Shown one piece after another: positions 43,526 through 53,155 of a stretch of 64,000 nucleotides of DNA (position 1 is the first letter of the stretch; the number at the start of each line of letters is the position of its first letter). The notes beneath the pieces were generated by a model, which was not told the DNA's origin, did no database searches, and saw only the letters and a list, made by a program, of their open reading frames with translations. The translations under genes and the position numbers were made by a program. Origin of the DNA: Halomonas sp. 1513 (lineage in GTDB: Bacteria > Pseudomonadota > Gammaproteobacteria > Pseudomonadales > Halomonadaceae); the NCBI GenBank assembly GCA_001971685.1, contig CP019326.1, positions 1,860,001-1,924,000 on the forward strand. Direction: 5' to 3'.

Positions 43526-44014
43526 ATGAGAGCTATCCTAAATGCCATATATCGCATTACAGGAGGGTTGGCAGCCTTTTTCTTGGCTGCCATTGGAGCC
43601 TCCGTTATTGTTCAGGTGGTAGGTAGGCAACTTGGTTATACCGTCGATGCAACAGAATTCGCTGGATTCTGCCTTGCGGCATCTACCTTCCTTGCCTTGG
43701 CTTATTCATTTCGACATGGCTCACATGTGCGCGTCACTTTGCTGGTGGATTCACTCCCTCCGGGGGCGAAGCGCATTATAGAGATTTGGGTATGTATCTG
43801 TGCTCTGGCAGTCTTGTCATGGTTGAGTTGGAATGCCATTCAATATACATGGCAAGCTTACAAGTTCGGGGACGTAAGTCCTGGTCTACTGTCTATATCG
43901 CTGTGGATTCCACAGACGGGGATGGTGGCTGGCTTGGTCGTTATGGGTGTGGCAGTGCTGGATGATCTGGTAAACCTCTTGCGCAATGGAAAGGCCGAAT
44001 ATTTTTCCAATTAG
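43526..44014 (+). CDS. TRAP transporter small permease (DctQ family)
   Basis: The 162-residue protein has four membrane helices (GLAAFFLAAIGASVIVQVVG, FAGFCLAASTFLALAYSF with the typical RHGSHVRVTLLVD, WVCICALAVLSWLSW and QTGMVAGLVVMGVAVLDDLVNL). This is the DctQ layout. It lies between DctP and DctM with spacings of 19 and 28 nt. Confidence 0.85.
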   Translation: MRAILNAIYRITGGLAAFFLAAIGASVIVQVVGRQLGYTVDATEFAGFCLAASTFLALAYSFRHGSHVRVTLLVDSLPPGAKRIIEIWVCICALAVLSWLSWNAIQYTWQAYKFGDVSPGLLSISLWIPQTGMVAGLVVMGVAVLDDLVNLLRNGKAEYFSN

Positions 44015-44042
44015 AAATAGGCTATGACCTCAGGAGATATAT

Positions 44043-45341
44043 ATGGACTCCACGCTATTAGCGCTATGTCTTGTGCTTGTGGGGCTATTGACGATGCTAG
44101 CATCCGGTGTATGGGTTGCTATTAGCCTCTTAGGTATAGGGATTAGTGCCCTAGCAGTTTTTTCAAATGTTCCGCTGGGTGATCTCGTCATTTCGAAGCT
44201 ATGGGAGTCCAGCTGGTCTTGGCCAATGACCGCACTGCCGCTGTTTATATGGATGGGGGAAATCTTATTTCGCACCAAGCTGTCAGGGCTAATGTTCAAT
44301 GGATTGTCCCCCTGGGTGGGCTGGTTACCGGGGCGGTTGCTGCATGTGAACGTGCTGGGGTGTGGGATCATGGCGGCGGTTGCCGGGTCTTCTGCAGTCA
44401 CAGCAGCCACTGTAGGCAGGATGAGCATGTCCGAGCTAAAGGACAGGCACTACGATGACCGCCTGATGATCGGTACTCTGGCAGGCTCTGCTACTCTGGG
44501 TTTGCTGATTCCGCCTTCGGTAGTGCTTATTGTGTATGGTGTGGTTGCGCAGCAGTCAGTAGCAAGGTTGTTTATGGCAGGCATTTTGCCAGGCATCATG
44601 CTGATCACGTTGTTTATGGCGTACATTGCAGTATGGGCCTTGCTAAATCCAGGCAAGATGCCTCCTCCGGAACAGAGAATGACACTTAAACAGCGTCTCC
44701 TCGCATCTGTTGGGCTGCTTCCAATCCTATTGCTGATAGCGACCGTTATTGGCTCGATTTATGCTGGTATTGCGACACCTACTGAGTCAGCGACATTCGG
44801 TGTGTTGGGGGCGCTTGCGATTGCCCATTTCTCCGGTTCGTTGACAGTGAAAGTTTTCCTCGACAGTCTTCTGGGGGCGACTCGAATTGCCTGTATGATT
44901 GGTTTCATCGTTGCGGCTGCTGCAGTCCTATCATCGGCATTTTCATTTATCGGTATACCCCAGTACTTGGCTCAGCTTGTCAATTCTTTAGAGTTGTCTC
45001 CCTATATGCTGTTGCTGGTATTGACACTATTTTTCATTGTGCTTGGATGTTTTCTCGAGGGGATCTCGATTCTTGTCATCAGTAGTGCCGTAGTATTGCC
45101 GATGTTGCAGGCAGCTGGAATTGATCTTCTGTGGTTCGGTATCTATGTAGTGGTGATTATTGAGTTGGCCCAGATTACGCCACCCATTGGCTTCAATCTT
45201 TTCGTATTGCAGTCAATTACGGGAAGGGATATATGGCAAGTAACCATGGCAGCTGCACCATTCTTTGTAATCCTTTGCTTTGCGGCGCTGTTGCTGGTGC
45301 TATTTCCGGGCATTGCTACTTGGTTGCCAAGTTTGATGTAA
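44043..45341 (+). CDS. TRAP transporter large permease (DctM family)
   Basis: The 432-residue protein has about twelve membrane helices and is full length for DctM. Characteristic segments are LLIPPSVVLIVYGVVAQQSVARLFMAGILPGIML and VVIIELAQITPPIGFNLFVLQSITG. It uses a sodium gradient to move the solute delivered by DctP. Comparison with this intact gene shows how much is missing from the remnant at 60062-60964. Confidence 0.9.
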   Translation: MDSTLLALCLVLVGLLTMLASGVWVAISLLGIGISALAVFSNVPLGDLVISKLWESSWSWPMTALPLFIWMGEILFRTKLSGLMFNGLSPWVGWLPGRLLHVNVLGCGIMAAVAGSSAVTAATVGRMSMSELKDRHYDDRLMIGTLAGSATLGLLIPPSVVLIVYGVVAQQSVARLFMAGILPGIMLITLFMAYIAVWALLNPGKMPPPEQRMTLKQRLLASVGLLPILLLIATVIGSIYAGIATPTESATFGVLGALAIAHFSGSLTVKVFLDSLLGATRIACMIGFIVAAAAVLSSAFSFIGIPQYLAQLVNSLELSPYMLLLVLTLFFIVLGCFLEGISILVISSAVVLPMLQAAGIDLLWFGIYVVVIIELAQITPPIGFNLFVLQSITGRDIWQVTMAAAPFFVILCFAALLLVLFPGIATWLPSLM

Positions 45342-45502
45342 ATAACTGGTGAGTTACTGCTGGTGTCGTACGATGATAATTGAACCTAGTAGGAGTTTGA
45401 TAGCTGGTAGCTGATGTCAGGCTGAGCGAGTTCGATGAACGACGACTTGGGCTGCTTGAACAAAGACGCCTTTACAACACCAGACTGCATAAGGATAACG
45501 CG

Positions 45503-47182
45503 ATGATACGCAATGGAGGACAGCTATTCGTCGAGAGTTTGCTCGCGCTGGGAGCATCGAAGAGCTTCGGCGTCCCTGGAGAAAGTTATCTCGCCGTGTT
45601 GGATGCACTGCACGATACGGTGGGTCGACTCGATTATGTGCTGTGTCGTAACGAAGGCGGCGCAGCCTTTATGGCGGCGGCGTATGGTAAGTTGACGGGT
45701 ACGCCGGGACTTTGCTTCGTGACCCGAGGCCCAGGAGCGACCAACGCCTCGATCGGCGTGCACACTGCGATGCAGGATAGCGTGCCTATGCTGCTGTTTG
45801 TCGGGCAGGTGGGTACTGATATGAAGGGTCGCGAGGCGTTTCAAGAAGTCGACTACCGCGCCGTCTTTGGCACCATGGCCAAGTGGGCCGTCGAGATTAA
45901 TAACGTCGAACGGATTAACGAGATCCTCTCGCGCGCCTGGACCACGGCGACCACCGGTCGTCCCGGCCCGGTGGTGATAGCGCTGCCCGAAGACATACTG
46001 ACCTCTTTCACCGAAGTGGCGCCTCTCAGCGGGCCGCTGGAGATCCCCGAGCCGGTGCCGAGCGCCGCTGCCATGGCCAAAGCACGCGATATCCTCGCCG
46101 ATGCCGAGCGGCCCGTGATCTTCTACGGCGGGGCCAATTGGAAAGGCGAGGGCACCGCTCCTATCCAGCGCTTTGCCGAAGCGTCCGGCATCCCAGTTGT
46201 CTCTGTCTTCAGATATCAGGATCAGTTTGATAACCACTCGCCGGTATTCTGTGGGGAGGCTGGGGTGGGTATGACGATGCCCGTGAAGAAGCTACTGCGG
46301 GATGCCGACGTGGTGCTGGCGATCAATGTCCGCTTCGGCGAGAACTCCACCGACGGCTACACCCTGTTCGAGGTGCCGCAGCCGAAGCAACGGATGATCC
46401 ACGTGCATGGCAGCGATCACGAGATCGGTAAGATCTATCGCCCGGAGCTGGGCATCCACTGTGGTCCGAATGCTTTCGCCGAGGCGTTAGATCGCATGGA
46501 ACCGCTTGATGGCGACTGGGAAGAATGGCGGGCAGAAGGGCGAGAGAGCTATGAAGCGGGGTTCACCCTCCCTGATCTGCCATCCCCTGTGGACATGGGT
46601 AAAGTCTGTGCCTATCTGCGCGAGACCCTGCCCGATGACATGATCCTCACTAACGGTGCGGGCAACTTCGCAGTGTGGCCGAGCAAGTTTTTCCACTACG
46701 GGCCAACGTCGCGTTTGCTGGGGCCGCAGTCCGGTGCAATGGGTTACGGGGTTCCGGCAGCCATAGCCGCCAAGGTGACGTATCCCCAACGCACCGTGGT
46801 CTGCTTCGCTGGGGATGGTGACTTCCAGATGAATTGCTCGGAGCTGGCTACCGCCATGCAGGCCGGTGCCCAGCCGATCATCCTAGTCCTCAATAATGGG
46901 ATATACGGCACCATTCGGGCGCACCAAGAGCGTCATTACCCGGACCGCGTCTCCGGCACCACGATGGAACAGAACCCGGACTTCGTCACCCTGGGCAAGG
47001 CCTATGGTTTTCACGCCGAACGGGTCGAAACCACCCAAGACTTCCCGGCAGCCTTTGAACGCGCCCTGGCCTCCGATAGTGGCGCGCTCCTCGAACTCAA
47101 CATTTCACCCGAAGCGCTCACCCCGCGTCAGACGTTGAGTCAGATGCGTGATGCAGCCTTAGCAGCAAAGGATACAGCATGA
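45503..47182 (+). CDS. TPP-dependent acetolactate synthase/decarboxylase-family enzyme
   Basis: The 559-residue enzyme has a pyrimidine domain with FGVPGESYLAVLDAL and E51 (CRNEGGAAFMAAAYGK), a middle domain, and a diphosphate domain with GDGDFQMNCSELATAMQAG then NNGIYGTIRAHQERHYPDR (the GDG...NN motif). It could decarboxylate or join 2-oxo acids. AAGGATAA precedes the start. It opens the four-gene enzyme set that ends with an aminotransferase; the overlap with hyuA is 4 nt. The gene is GC-rich, unlike the TRAP genes. Confidence 0.8.
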   Translation: MIRNGGQLFVESLLALGASKSFGVPGESYLAVLDALHDTVGRLDYVLCRNEGGAAFMAAAYGKLTGTPGLCFVTRGPGATNASIGVHTAMQDSVPMLLFVGQVGTDMKGREAFQEVDYRAVFGTMAKWAVEINNVERINEILSRAWTTATTGRPGPVVIALPEDILTSFTEVAPLSGPLEIPEPVPSAAAMAKARDILADAERPVIFYGGANWKGEGTAPIQRFAEASGIPVVSVFRYQDQFDNHSPVFCGEAGVGMTMPVKKLLRDADVVLAINVRFGENSTDGYTLFEVPQPKQRMIHVHGSDHEIGKIYRPELGIHCGPNAFAEALDRMEPLDGDWEEWRAEGRESYEAGFTLPDLPSPVDMGKVCAYLRETLPDDMILTNGAGNFAVWPSKFFHYGPTSRLLGPQSGAMGYGVPAAIAAKVTYPQRTVVCFAGDGDFQMNCSELATAMQAGAQPIILVLNNGIYGTIRAHQERHYPDRVSGTTMEQNPDFVTLGKAYGFHAERVETTQDFPAAFERALASDSGALLELNISPEALTPRQTLSQMRDAALAAKDTA

Positions 47183-49257
47183 CTATCGGTCAAGAGATTC
47201 GTCTCGGGGCCGATATCGGCGGGACCTTCACCGATATCGCTCTCGACGTTCACGGCACCCTTTATTCTTCCAAGGTGCTGACCAATTATACGGCGCCGGA
47301 ACAATCGATTCTCGATGGAATCGAGATCGTGATCCAGGATGCGGGCATCGCATTCTCAGAGATCGACATGATCATCCATGGCACGACTTTGGCTACCAAT
47401 GCTCTGATCGAGCGCCGCGGGGCGCGCACCGCTTTGATCACCACGGAAGGCTTTCGTGATGTGATCGAGATGCGTACCGAGAACCGCTTCGAGCAGTACG
47501 ATCTGAACCTTAAGCTGCCAACGCCACTGATCCCACGAGAAGACCGTTTCGTGGTCAAAGGCCGAATGAGCGCTCAGGGAGAGGAGCTTCATGCCCTCGA
47601 CGAGGCGGCGCTTGAGGAGATTGCCGAGACTATCAAGGCGCAGAACTTCGGCGCAGTAGCGATTGGCTTTATCCACTCTTACATGAATGATGCCCACGAG
47701 AAGCGCGCCCGCGACATTCTTGCACGTCACCTTGACCTGCCGATCTCGATCTCGGCGGAGGTCTCGCCGCAGATGCGTGAGTTTGAGCGCTTCAATACCG
47801 TCTGCGCCAATGCCTATGTGCGTCCGCAGATGGCCAGTTACCTGTCACGTCTTCAGGTGCGGCTAGAGGAGATGGGCACCGCCTGTCGGGTGTTCATGAT
47901 CCACTCCGGTGGTGGGCTGATATCGGTCGAGACCGCGACTGAGTTTCCTGTACGCTTGATTGAGTCTGGGCCAGCCGGTGGGGCGATCTTCGCCGCTGAC
48001 ATTGCGCGGCGTTTCGATCTCGATCGCGTCGTCTCCTACGACATGGGCGGAACCACCGCTAAGGTTTGCCTGATCGATGATTTCCAGCCGCAGACCGCGC
48101 GTACCTTCGAGGTGGCGCGTACCTACCGCTTCTGCAAGGGTTCGGGCATGTCGATCTCCATCCCGGTGATTGAAATGATCGAGATAGGCGCCGGTGGCGG
48201 CTCCATCGCTTGGGTCGATGCCATGAACCGCATACAGGTGGGCCCGGAGTCCGCCTCATCCGAGCCGGGGCCGGCGTGCTACGATCGCGGCGGCGAACGC
48301 CCAGCAATTACTGACGCCGATCTGCTGTTAGGCAAGCTGGACCCCAATAACTTTGCCGGTGGCATGATCAAGCTCTCGAGTGAGGCATCGGCCAAGGCAA
48401 TCTCCCAAGAGGTAGGCGAGAAGCTCGATCTCCAGCCTCAGGCGGCAGCGTTTGGTGTGTGCGACGTGGTTGATGAGAACATGGCCAACGCAGCGCGCGT
48501 TCACGCGGTCGAGAACGGCAAGAGTATCTCCGATAACACCATGATCGCCTTCGGCGGTGCGGCACCGCTGCATGCAGCGCGGTTGTGCGAAAAGCTCAAC
48601 ATTGAACGCTGCCTCATTCCGCAAGGGGCGGGCGTTGGGTCGGCCATCGGCTTTCTGCGCGCGCCCTTTGGATATGAAGCGGTTGCCTCACAGATCATGG
48701 GGCTCAAGGGCTTCGATGCCGCCGCTCTCAACACCATGTTGGGCGAGCTCAAGACTACTGCCGAGAGCTTTGTGCGCGAAGGCACCCAAGGCGCGATCCG
48801 GCGCGAGATTATTGCGTTCATGCGCTACGCCGGCCAGGGCTGGGAAATTCCCGTTGCGCTTCCGGACCGCGACTTCACTGCCGATGACGAGGCGATGATT
48901 GAGGCATCCTTCAAGCAACGCTACGCCGAGTTCTTCGGCCGTGCGGTCGAAGGCCCGCAGATCGAGTTCGTCACCTTCTCGGTCAAGGCGAATGACGTGC
49001 GCCCCCAGGTCGACGGATATCCGCTGACCGAAGCAGGCAAAGTGATCGAAGCGCCGGCCTCTCGCCCGGTGTTCGACCCGGCGCTGGGCGGAGAGCAGGA
49101 TACCGGCATAATCCCCCGTGAGGCCTTGTCAGTCGGCGATCGCGTGTGTGGTCCGGCGGTGATCTTCGAAAGCGAAACTTCCACTGTCGTCACCTCGCCG
49201 TTCGATGCGGTGGTGCAGTTTGACGGTTCGCTACTTCTCGTGCGGAAAGGAGTTTGA
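47179..49257 (+). CDS. hyuA: Hydantoinase/oxoprolinase A-family subunit (HyuA)
   Basis: The 692-residue protein is the ATP-binding subunit of ATP-dependent hydantoinase, 5-oxoprolinase or acetone/acetophenone carboxylase-type enzymes. Visible motifs are GADIGGTFTDIALD (10-23), HGTTLATNALIERRG (about 71-85), RLIESGPAGGAIFAADI and VSYDMGGTTAKVCLI (about 280-295), the ASKHA phosphate-binding segments. It overlaps the TPP-enzyme gene and is followed 3 nt later by hyuB. The substrate branch cannot be fixed from sequence. Confidence 0.85.
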   Translation: MTIGQEIRLGADIGGTFTDIALDVHGTLYSSKVLTNYTAPEQSILDGIEIVIQDAGIAFSEIDMIIHGTTLATNALIERRGARTALITTEGFRDVIEMRTENRFEQYDLNLKLPTPLIPREDRFVVKGRMSAQGEELHALDEAALEEIAETIKAQNFGAVAIGFIHSYMNDAHEKRARDILARHLDLPISISAEVSPQMREFERFNTVCANAYVRPQMASYLSRLQVRLEEMGTACRVFMIHSGGGLISVETATEFPVRLIESGPAGGAIFAADIARRFDLDRVVSYDMGGTTAKVCLIDDFQPQTARTFEVARTYRFCKGSGMSISIPVIEMIEIGAGGGSIAWVDAMNRIQVGPESASSEPGPACYDRGGERPAITDADLLLGKLDPNNFAGGMIKLSSEASAKAISQEVGEKLDLQPQAAAFGVCDVVDENMANAARVHAVENGKSISDNTMIAFGGAAPLHAARLCEKLNIERCLIPQGAGVGSAIGFLRAPFGYEAVASQIMGLKGFDAAALNTMLGELKTTAESFVREGTQGAIRREIIAFMRYAGQGWEIPVALPDRDFTADDEAMIEASFKQRYAEFFGRAVEGPQIEFVTFSVKANDVRPQVDGYPLTEAGKVIEAPASRPVFDPALGGEQDTGIIPREALSVGDRVCGPAVIFESETSTVVTSPFDAVVQFDGSLLLVRKGV

Positions 49258-49260
49258 TCC

Positions 49261-50880
49261 ATGAGCCAGATTGACGAAATCCGCATGCAGGTCATGTGGA
49301 ACCGCCTGATTTCAGTGGTCGAAGAGCAGGCCCTGACGCTTCTGCGCACCGCATTCTCGACCTCCGTGCGTGAAGCGGGCGACCTCTCCGCGGGCGTCTA
49401 TAACGCCCAAGGCGAGATGCTTGCCCAGGCCGTGACCGGTACCCCGGGTCACGTCAACACCATGGCCGAGGCGGTGATGAACTTCATTGCCGAGATCCCG
49501 TACGCGGAAATGTATCCCGGCGACACCTACGTCACTAACGACCCGTGGAAGGGCACCGGCCACCTGCACGACATCACCATGGTGTCGCCATCGTTCAGGG
49601 GCGACGAGCTGATCGGCTTCTTCGCTTGTACCGCGCACGTCGTCGACGTGGGCGGGCGTGGCTTCGGCGCCGACGGCAAGTCGGTCTACGAGGAAGGCAT
49701 CCAGATCCCGATCATGAAATTCGCGGAGCGTGGCGAGGTCAACCAGGATCTGCTCAAGATCCTGCGTCTCAACGTACGCGAACCGAACCAGGTCATCGGC
49801 GACTTCTACTCGCTGGCGGCGTGTAACGATGTTGGCCACAATCGCCTGATTGCGATGCTCGATGAAGTTGGGCTCGATAACCTCGAAAGTCTGGGCGAGT
49901 TCATCCTGTCGCGGACCCATGCGGCGATCATGGAGCGCATCGCCGACCTGCCCAAGGGTGCCTGGTCAAATACCATGCTCACAGACGGCTACGATGAGGC
50001 GATTCGGCTGGCTACCGAAGTCATTATCGGCGACGACAGCGTCAACGTTGATTTCTCCGGCACTGCGGCGATGAGTCCGTGGGGGGTCAACGTGCCGCTG
50101 ATATACACCAAGGCGTATGCCTGCTACGCGCTAAAATGTGTAGTAGCGCCGGATATCCCCAACAACGCCGCGTCGCTGGCGGTGTTCAATATTTCCTCAC
50201 CAACCAATATCCTCAACGCCGAGCGTCCGGCTCCCGTCTCCGTTCGCCACGTGTTGGGCCACTTGGTGCCGGATCTGGTGCTTGGTGCCCTGGCTAAAGC
50301 GCTGCCTGGGCAGGTACTGGCAGAGGGCGCTGCGGCACTGTGGAATGTGCACATTTCCGCTCGCCCCACCGACGGGCAGGCGGGGCGTCGTGCCGAGGTG
50401 CTGATGTTCAACTCCGGTGGCATGGGCGCGCGTCCGCTGCTGGATGGTCTCTCTTCGACGGCGTTCCCGTCCGGGGTCCACACCATGCCGATCGAGGCCA
50501 CCGAGCACACCGGTCCGATCGTGATCTGGCGAAAGGAACTTAGGCCGGACTCTGGTGGTGCCGGCAAGTACCGTGGGGGGCTAGGGCAGATCATCGAGAT
50601 CGCGCCGGCTGATGGCTACGAGTTCAACTTCTCCGCTATGTTCGATCGCATTACCTCGGCGCCGCGTGGTCGCGACGGTGGCAAGCCGGGTGCATTGGGA
50701 AGCGTGCACTTGGACGACGGAACCAAGCTGCGTCCCAAGGGGTGGCAGCATGTGCCTGCCGGGCGCCGTCTAGTGCTGAATCTGCCCGGTGGCGGTGGCT
50801 TTGGAAATCCTGCCGAGCGGAGTCCAGAGGCGATGGCCGAGGATCGTGTCAGGGGGTATGTCACGGAGGATGACGCATGA
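49261..50880 (+). CDS. hyuB: Hydantoinase/oxoprolinase B-family subunit (HyuB)
   Basis: The 539-residue partner of HyuA carries VTNDPWKGTGHLHDITMVSP (about 92-111), the metal-binding region, and the C-terminal GGAGKYRGGLGQIIEI, LNLPGGGGFGNPAERSPEAM block. HyuA and HyuB together open or carboxylate a substrate with ATP. The gene is in a gap-free operon with hyuA and overlaps the aminotransferase by 4 nt. Confidence 0.85.
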   Translation: MSQIDEIRMQVMWNRLISVVEEQALTLLRTAFSTSVREAGDLSAGVYNAQGEMLAQAVTGTPGHVNTMAEAVMNFIAEIPYAEMYPGDTYVTNDPWKGTGHLHDITMVSPSFRGDELIGFFACTAHVVDVGGRGFGADGKSVYEEGIQIPIMKFAERGEVNQDLLKILRLNVREPNQVIGDFYSLAACNDVGHNRLIAMLDEVGLDNLESLGEFILSRTHAAIMERIADLPKGAWSNTMLTDGYDEAIRLATEVIIGDDSVNVDFSGTAAMSPWGVNVPLIYTKAYACYALKCVVAPDIPNNAASLAVFNISSPTNILNAERPAPVSVRHVLGHLVPDLVLGALAKALPGQVLAEGAAALWNVHISARPTDGQAGRRAEVLMFNSGGMGARPLLDGLSSTAFPSGVHTMPIEATEHTGPIVIWRKELRPDSGGAGKYRGGLGQIIEIAPADGYEFNFSAMFDRITSAPRGRDGGKPGALGSVHLDDGTKLRPKGWQHVPAGRRLVLNLPGGGGFGNPAERSPEAMAEDRVRGYVTEDDA

Positions 50881-52094
50881 GCTATATCGCGGATCGTCTG
50901 GCAGTCGTCAAGCCGTCGGCCTCGATGGCTGTCTCACAAGCCGCCAAAGAATTGGCGGCCACCGGAGTTGATGTCATCGACCTAGGGTTGGGGGAACCGG
51001 ATTTCGCCGCCCCGGCCCACATTACTCAGGCCGCCTTCGCGGCGGCCAGCAGCGAGCGCATGCTCTACACCGCATCGCTGGGGACGCCGGCGCTACGTAA
51101 GGCGGTGGCGGCCAAATTCCAGCGCGAGAACGACCTAGCGTATGCACTGGACGAGATCGCGGTCGCCAATGGCGCCAAGCAGGTCATCTTCAATGCCCTG
51201 ATGGCGACGCTAAATGAAGGTGACGAAGCGATCCTGCCGGCACCGTACTTCGTTTCCTATCCGGAGATGGTCAAGCTGTTCGGCGGCGTGCCGGTAACGC
51301 CAGCGTGCCCGGCGACGTCGGGTTTCCGCTTGACCCCGGAGGTGCTCGAGGCGGCGATTACGCCGAAGACCAAGTGGTTGTTTCTCAACCTTCCCGCCAA
51401 TCCCTCCGGGGCGACCTATAGCGCTGCCGAATTGCAGGCACTGGGTGAGGTACTGGCCAAGCATCCGCAGGTGCTGGTGCTTTCGGATGAAATCTACGAG
51501 CATATTGTCTTCGACGCTCGTGAGTTCGTGTCCTTTGGCCAGGCCTGTCCGGCGCTGCGTGAGCGTAGCCTGATCATCAACGGCGTTTCCAAGTCCTATG
51601 CCATGACCGGCTGGCGAGTAGGCTATGCGGCCGGGCCGCGTCCGCTGATCAAGGCCATGGCCACCGTGCAGAGCCAGTCTTGCACGTCGGTCTCCAGCGT
51701 GGCGCAGGTTGCCGCGCAGGCCGCATTGGAAGGGCCACAAGACGAGGTGGTACGCTATCGCGAAGCCTTCGAGCATCGCCGGGATCTGGTGGTTGAAGGC
51801 ATCGCCGGGATTGATGGCCTGACCCTCGATCCGCCGGAGGGAGCGTTTTACGCCTATATCGGCTGTCAGGCGCTGATTGGAGCGCGCACCCCTAGCGGCG
51901 ATATGCTCGAAGACGATAAGGCGGTGGCCCAGTATTTGCTCCACGAGGGACATGTGGCCGCCGTCCCCGGTGCCGCCTACGGGCTGTCGCCTTTCTTCCG
52001 GATTTCGACGGCGACCTCAGAGGAGGTTCTCGATAGAGCCATTAGGCGTATAGCTTCGGCCGTCGATAATCTCCAGCGAGCCCCCGCCGTTTGA
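50877..52094 (+). CDS. Class I/II PLP-dependent aminotransferase (aspartate/aromatic type)
   Basis: The 405-residue aminotransferase shows LGLGEPDFAAPAHIT near 37-51, NLPANPSGATYSAAEL with the N-P region, SDEIYEHIVFD and the PLP lysine in SLIINGVSKSYAMTGWRVGYA near 228-249. It interconverts an amino acid and its 2-oxo acid. Coming last in the operon, it could transaminate the amino acid released by HyuAB and pass the 2-oxo acid to the TPP enzyme. Confidence 0.9.
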   Translation: MSYIADRLAVVKPSASMAVSQAAKELAATGVDVIDLGLGEPDFAAPAHITQAAFAAASSERMLYTASLGTPALRKAVAAKFQRENDLAYALDEIAVANGAKQVIFNALMATLNEGDEAILPAPYFVSYPEMVKLFGGVPVTPACPATSGFRLTPEVLEAAITPKTKWLFLNLPANPSGATYSAAELQALGEVLAKHPQVLVLSDEIYEHIVFDAREFVSFGQACPALRERSLIINGVSKSYAMTGWRVGYAAGPRPLIKAMATVQSQSCTSVSSVAQVAAQAALEGPQDEVVRYREAFEHRRDLVVEGIAGIDGLTLDPPEGAFYAYIGCQALIGARTPSGDMLEDDKAVAQYLLHEGHVAAVPGAAYGLSPFFRISTATSEEVLDRAIRRIASAVDNLQRAPAV

Positions 52095-52185
52095 TAAGAC
52101 GCCCCCCGCTGGCATCACCGTGGCGACCATTGCATAGTATGCTCTATATTGTTGAACAGCCGCAAAGTGAGGGCCTCAAGAGCTT

Positions 52186-53121
52186 ATGACTGTACGTAAT
52201 GTTCGTCTCCCGCCACTGAATGCTCTCAAGGTGTTTTGGGTCGTCATGCGGCAGGGCAGTTTTCGTGGGGCAGCTGATGAATTACTGATCAGTCCGCAAG
52301 CAGTAAGTCAACAAATACGGCTGCTGGAAGATATCCTTGGTGTCCCTCTCTTCGAGCGTAAGGCCAGAGTAATTGAGCCTACTGAGCAGGCCATGATTTT
52401 GTCGCCCTTTATTCAGGCAGGTTTTGATGAGTTGAGTGAGGGGGTAAATCGTGTGACTCGCTCAAACTATCGCAACCGAATCAATATCAATGTAAGTCCC
52501 TATTTTGCCATGCACTTTTTAATGGAGCGTTTGAATAGCTTTTGTGATAAAGAGCCGGACGCTGATTTGCGGCTTACCACGATGATAAAACTGCCAGATT
52601 TTGCGAGAGATGAAGTGGACGTTTCTATTCAGTGGGGGTTTGGTCAGTGGAAAGACCTGTATGTCGAGTTGTTGGTCCGTGATCCTAAGGTCATTTGCTG
52701 CTCACCTGAGGTAGCCAAGGAGTTAAGGTCTGTCGACGAGCTGGTTAGAGTCCCCCTACTGCATCCGGTGCTTGCTCGAACCTTATGGCCACGTGTGTTG
52801 GCGCATCTGGGTCTACGTGAGCATGAGCCTGGGAATGAAATACAGTTTCAGGACGCTGCCACAATGAGGCGTGGGGCGATATCAGGGCTAGGCGTGGGCC
52901 TGGTTTCGAAGAATGATGCCTTGCGTGATTTAAGAGCGGGACGGCTCGTGGCACCACTGGGTGTCGACGCACTTGTGAATATGCCCGATGAAGATATACC
53001 AGGTTTTTACGCTGTTTTGCCCCGTGCTCATAAGCGAGTCAATATCGTCAATAGCTTCTGGGATTGGATAACCGAACATGACTGGCAAAGGGATGATATT
53101 GAAGAGTCTCATACAGACTGA
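52186..53121 (+). CDS. LysR-family regulator (GcvA-like)
   Basis: The 311-residue protein has a LysR winged helix (LNALKVFWVVMRQGSFRGAADELLISPQAVSQQIRLLE, about 11-48) and a GcvA-type effector domain. It lies on the same strand 91 nt after the aminotransferase, and is AT-richer than the enzymes, like the TRAP genes. It is the natural regulator of this accessory catabolic block, although most LysR genes of this kind are divergent from their targets. Confidence 0.85.
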   Translation: MTVRNVRLPPLNALKVFWVVMRQGSFRGAADELLISPQAVSQQIRLLEDILGVPLFERKARVIEPTEQAMILSPFIQAGFDELSEGVNRVTRSNYRNRININVSPYFAMHFLMERLNSFCDKEPDADLRLTTMIKLPDFARDEVDVSIQWGFGQWKDLYVELLVRDPKVICCSPEVAKELRSVDELVRVPLLHPVLARTLWPRVLAHLGLREHEPGNEIQFQDAATMRRGAISGLGVGLVSKNDALRDLRAGRLVAPLGVDALVNMPDEDIPGFYAVLPRAHKRVNIVNSFWDWITEHDWQRDDIEESHTD

Positions 53122-53155
53122 GTTGGGCCGCCTCCAAGCGAAATTCAAACCCAGC

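Noticed and set aside
47286..47730. Antisense frames opposite hyuA as an overlapping gene
   Set aside because: They contain no domain and match the codon pattern expected from a strongly conserved GC-rich gene on the other strand.
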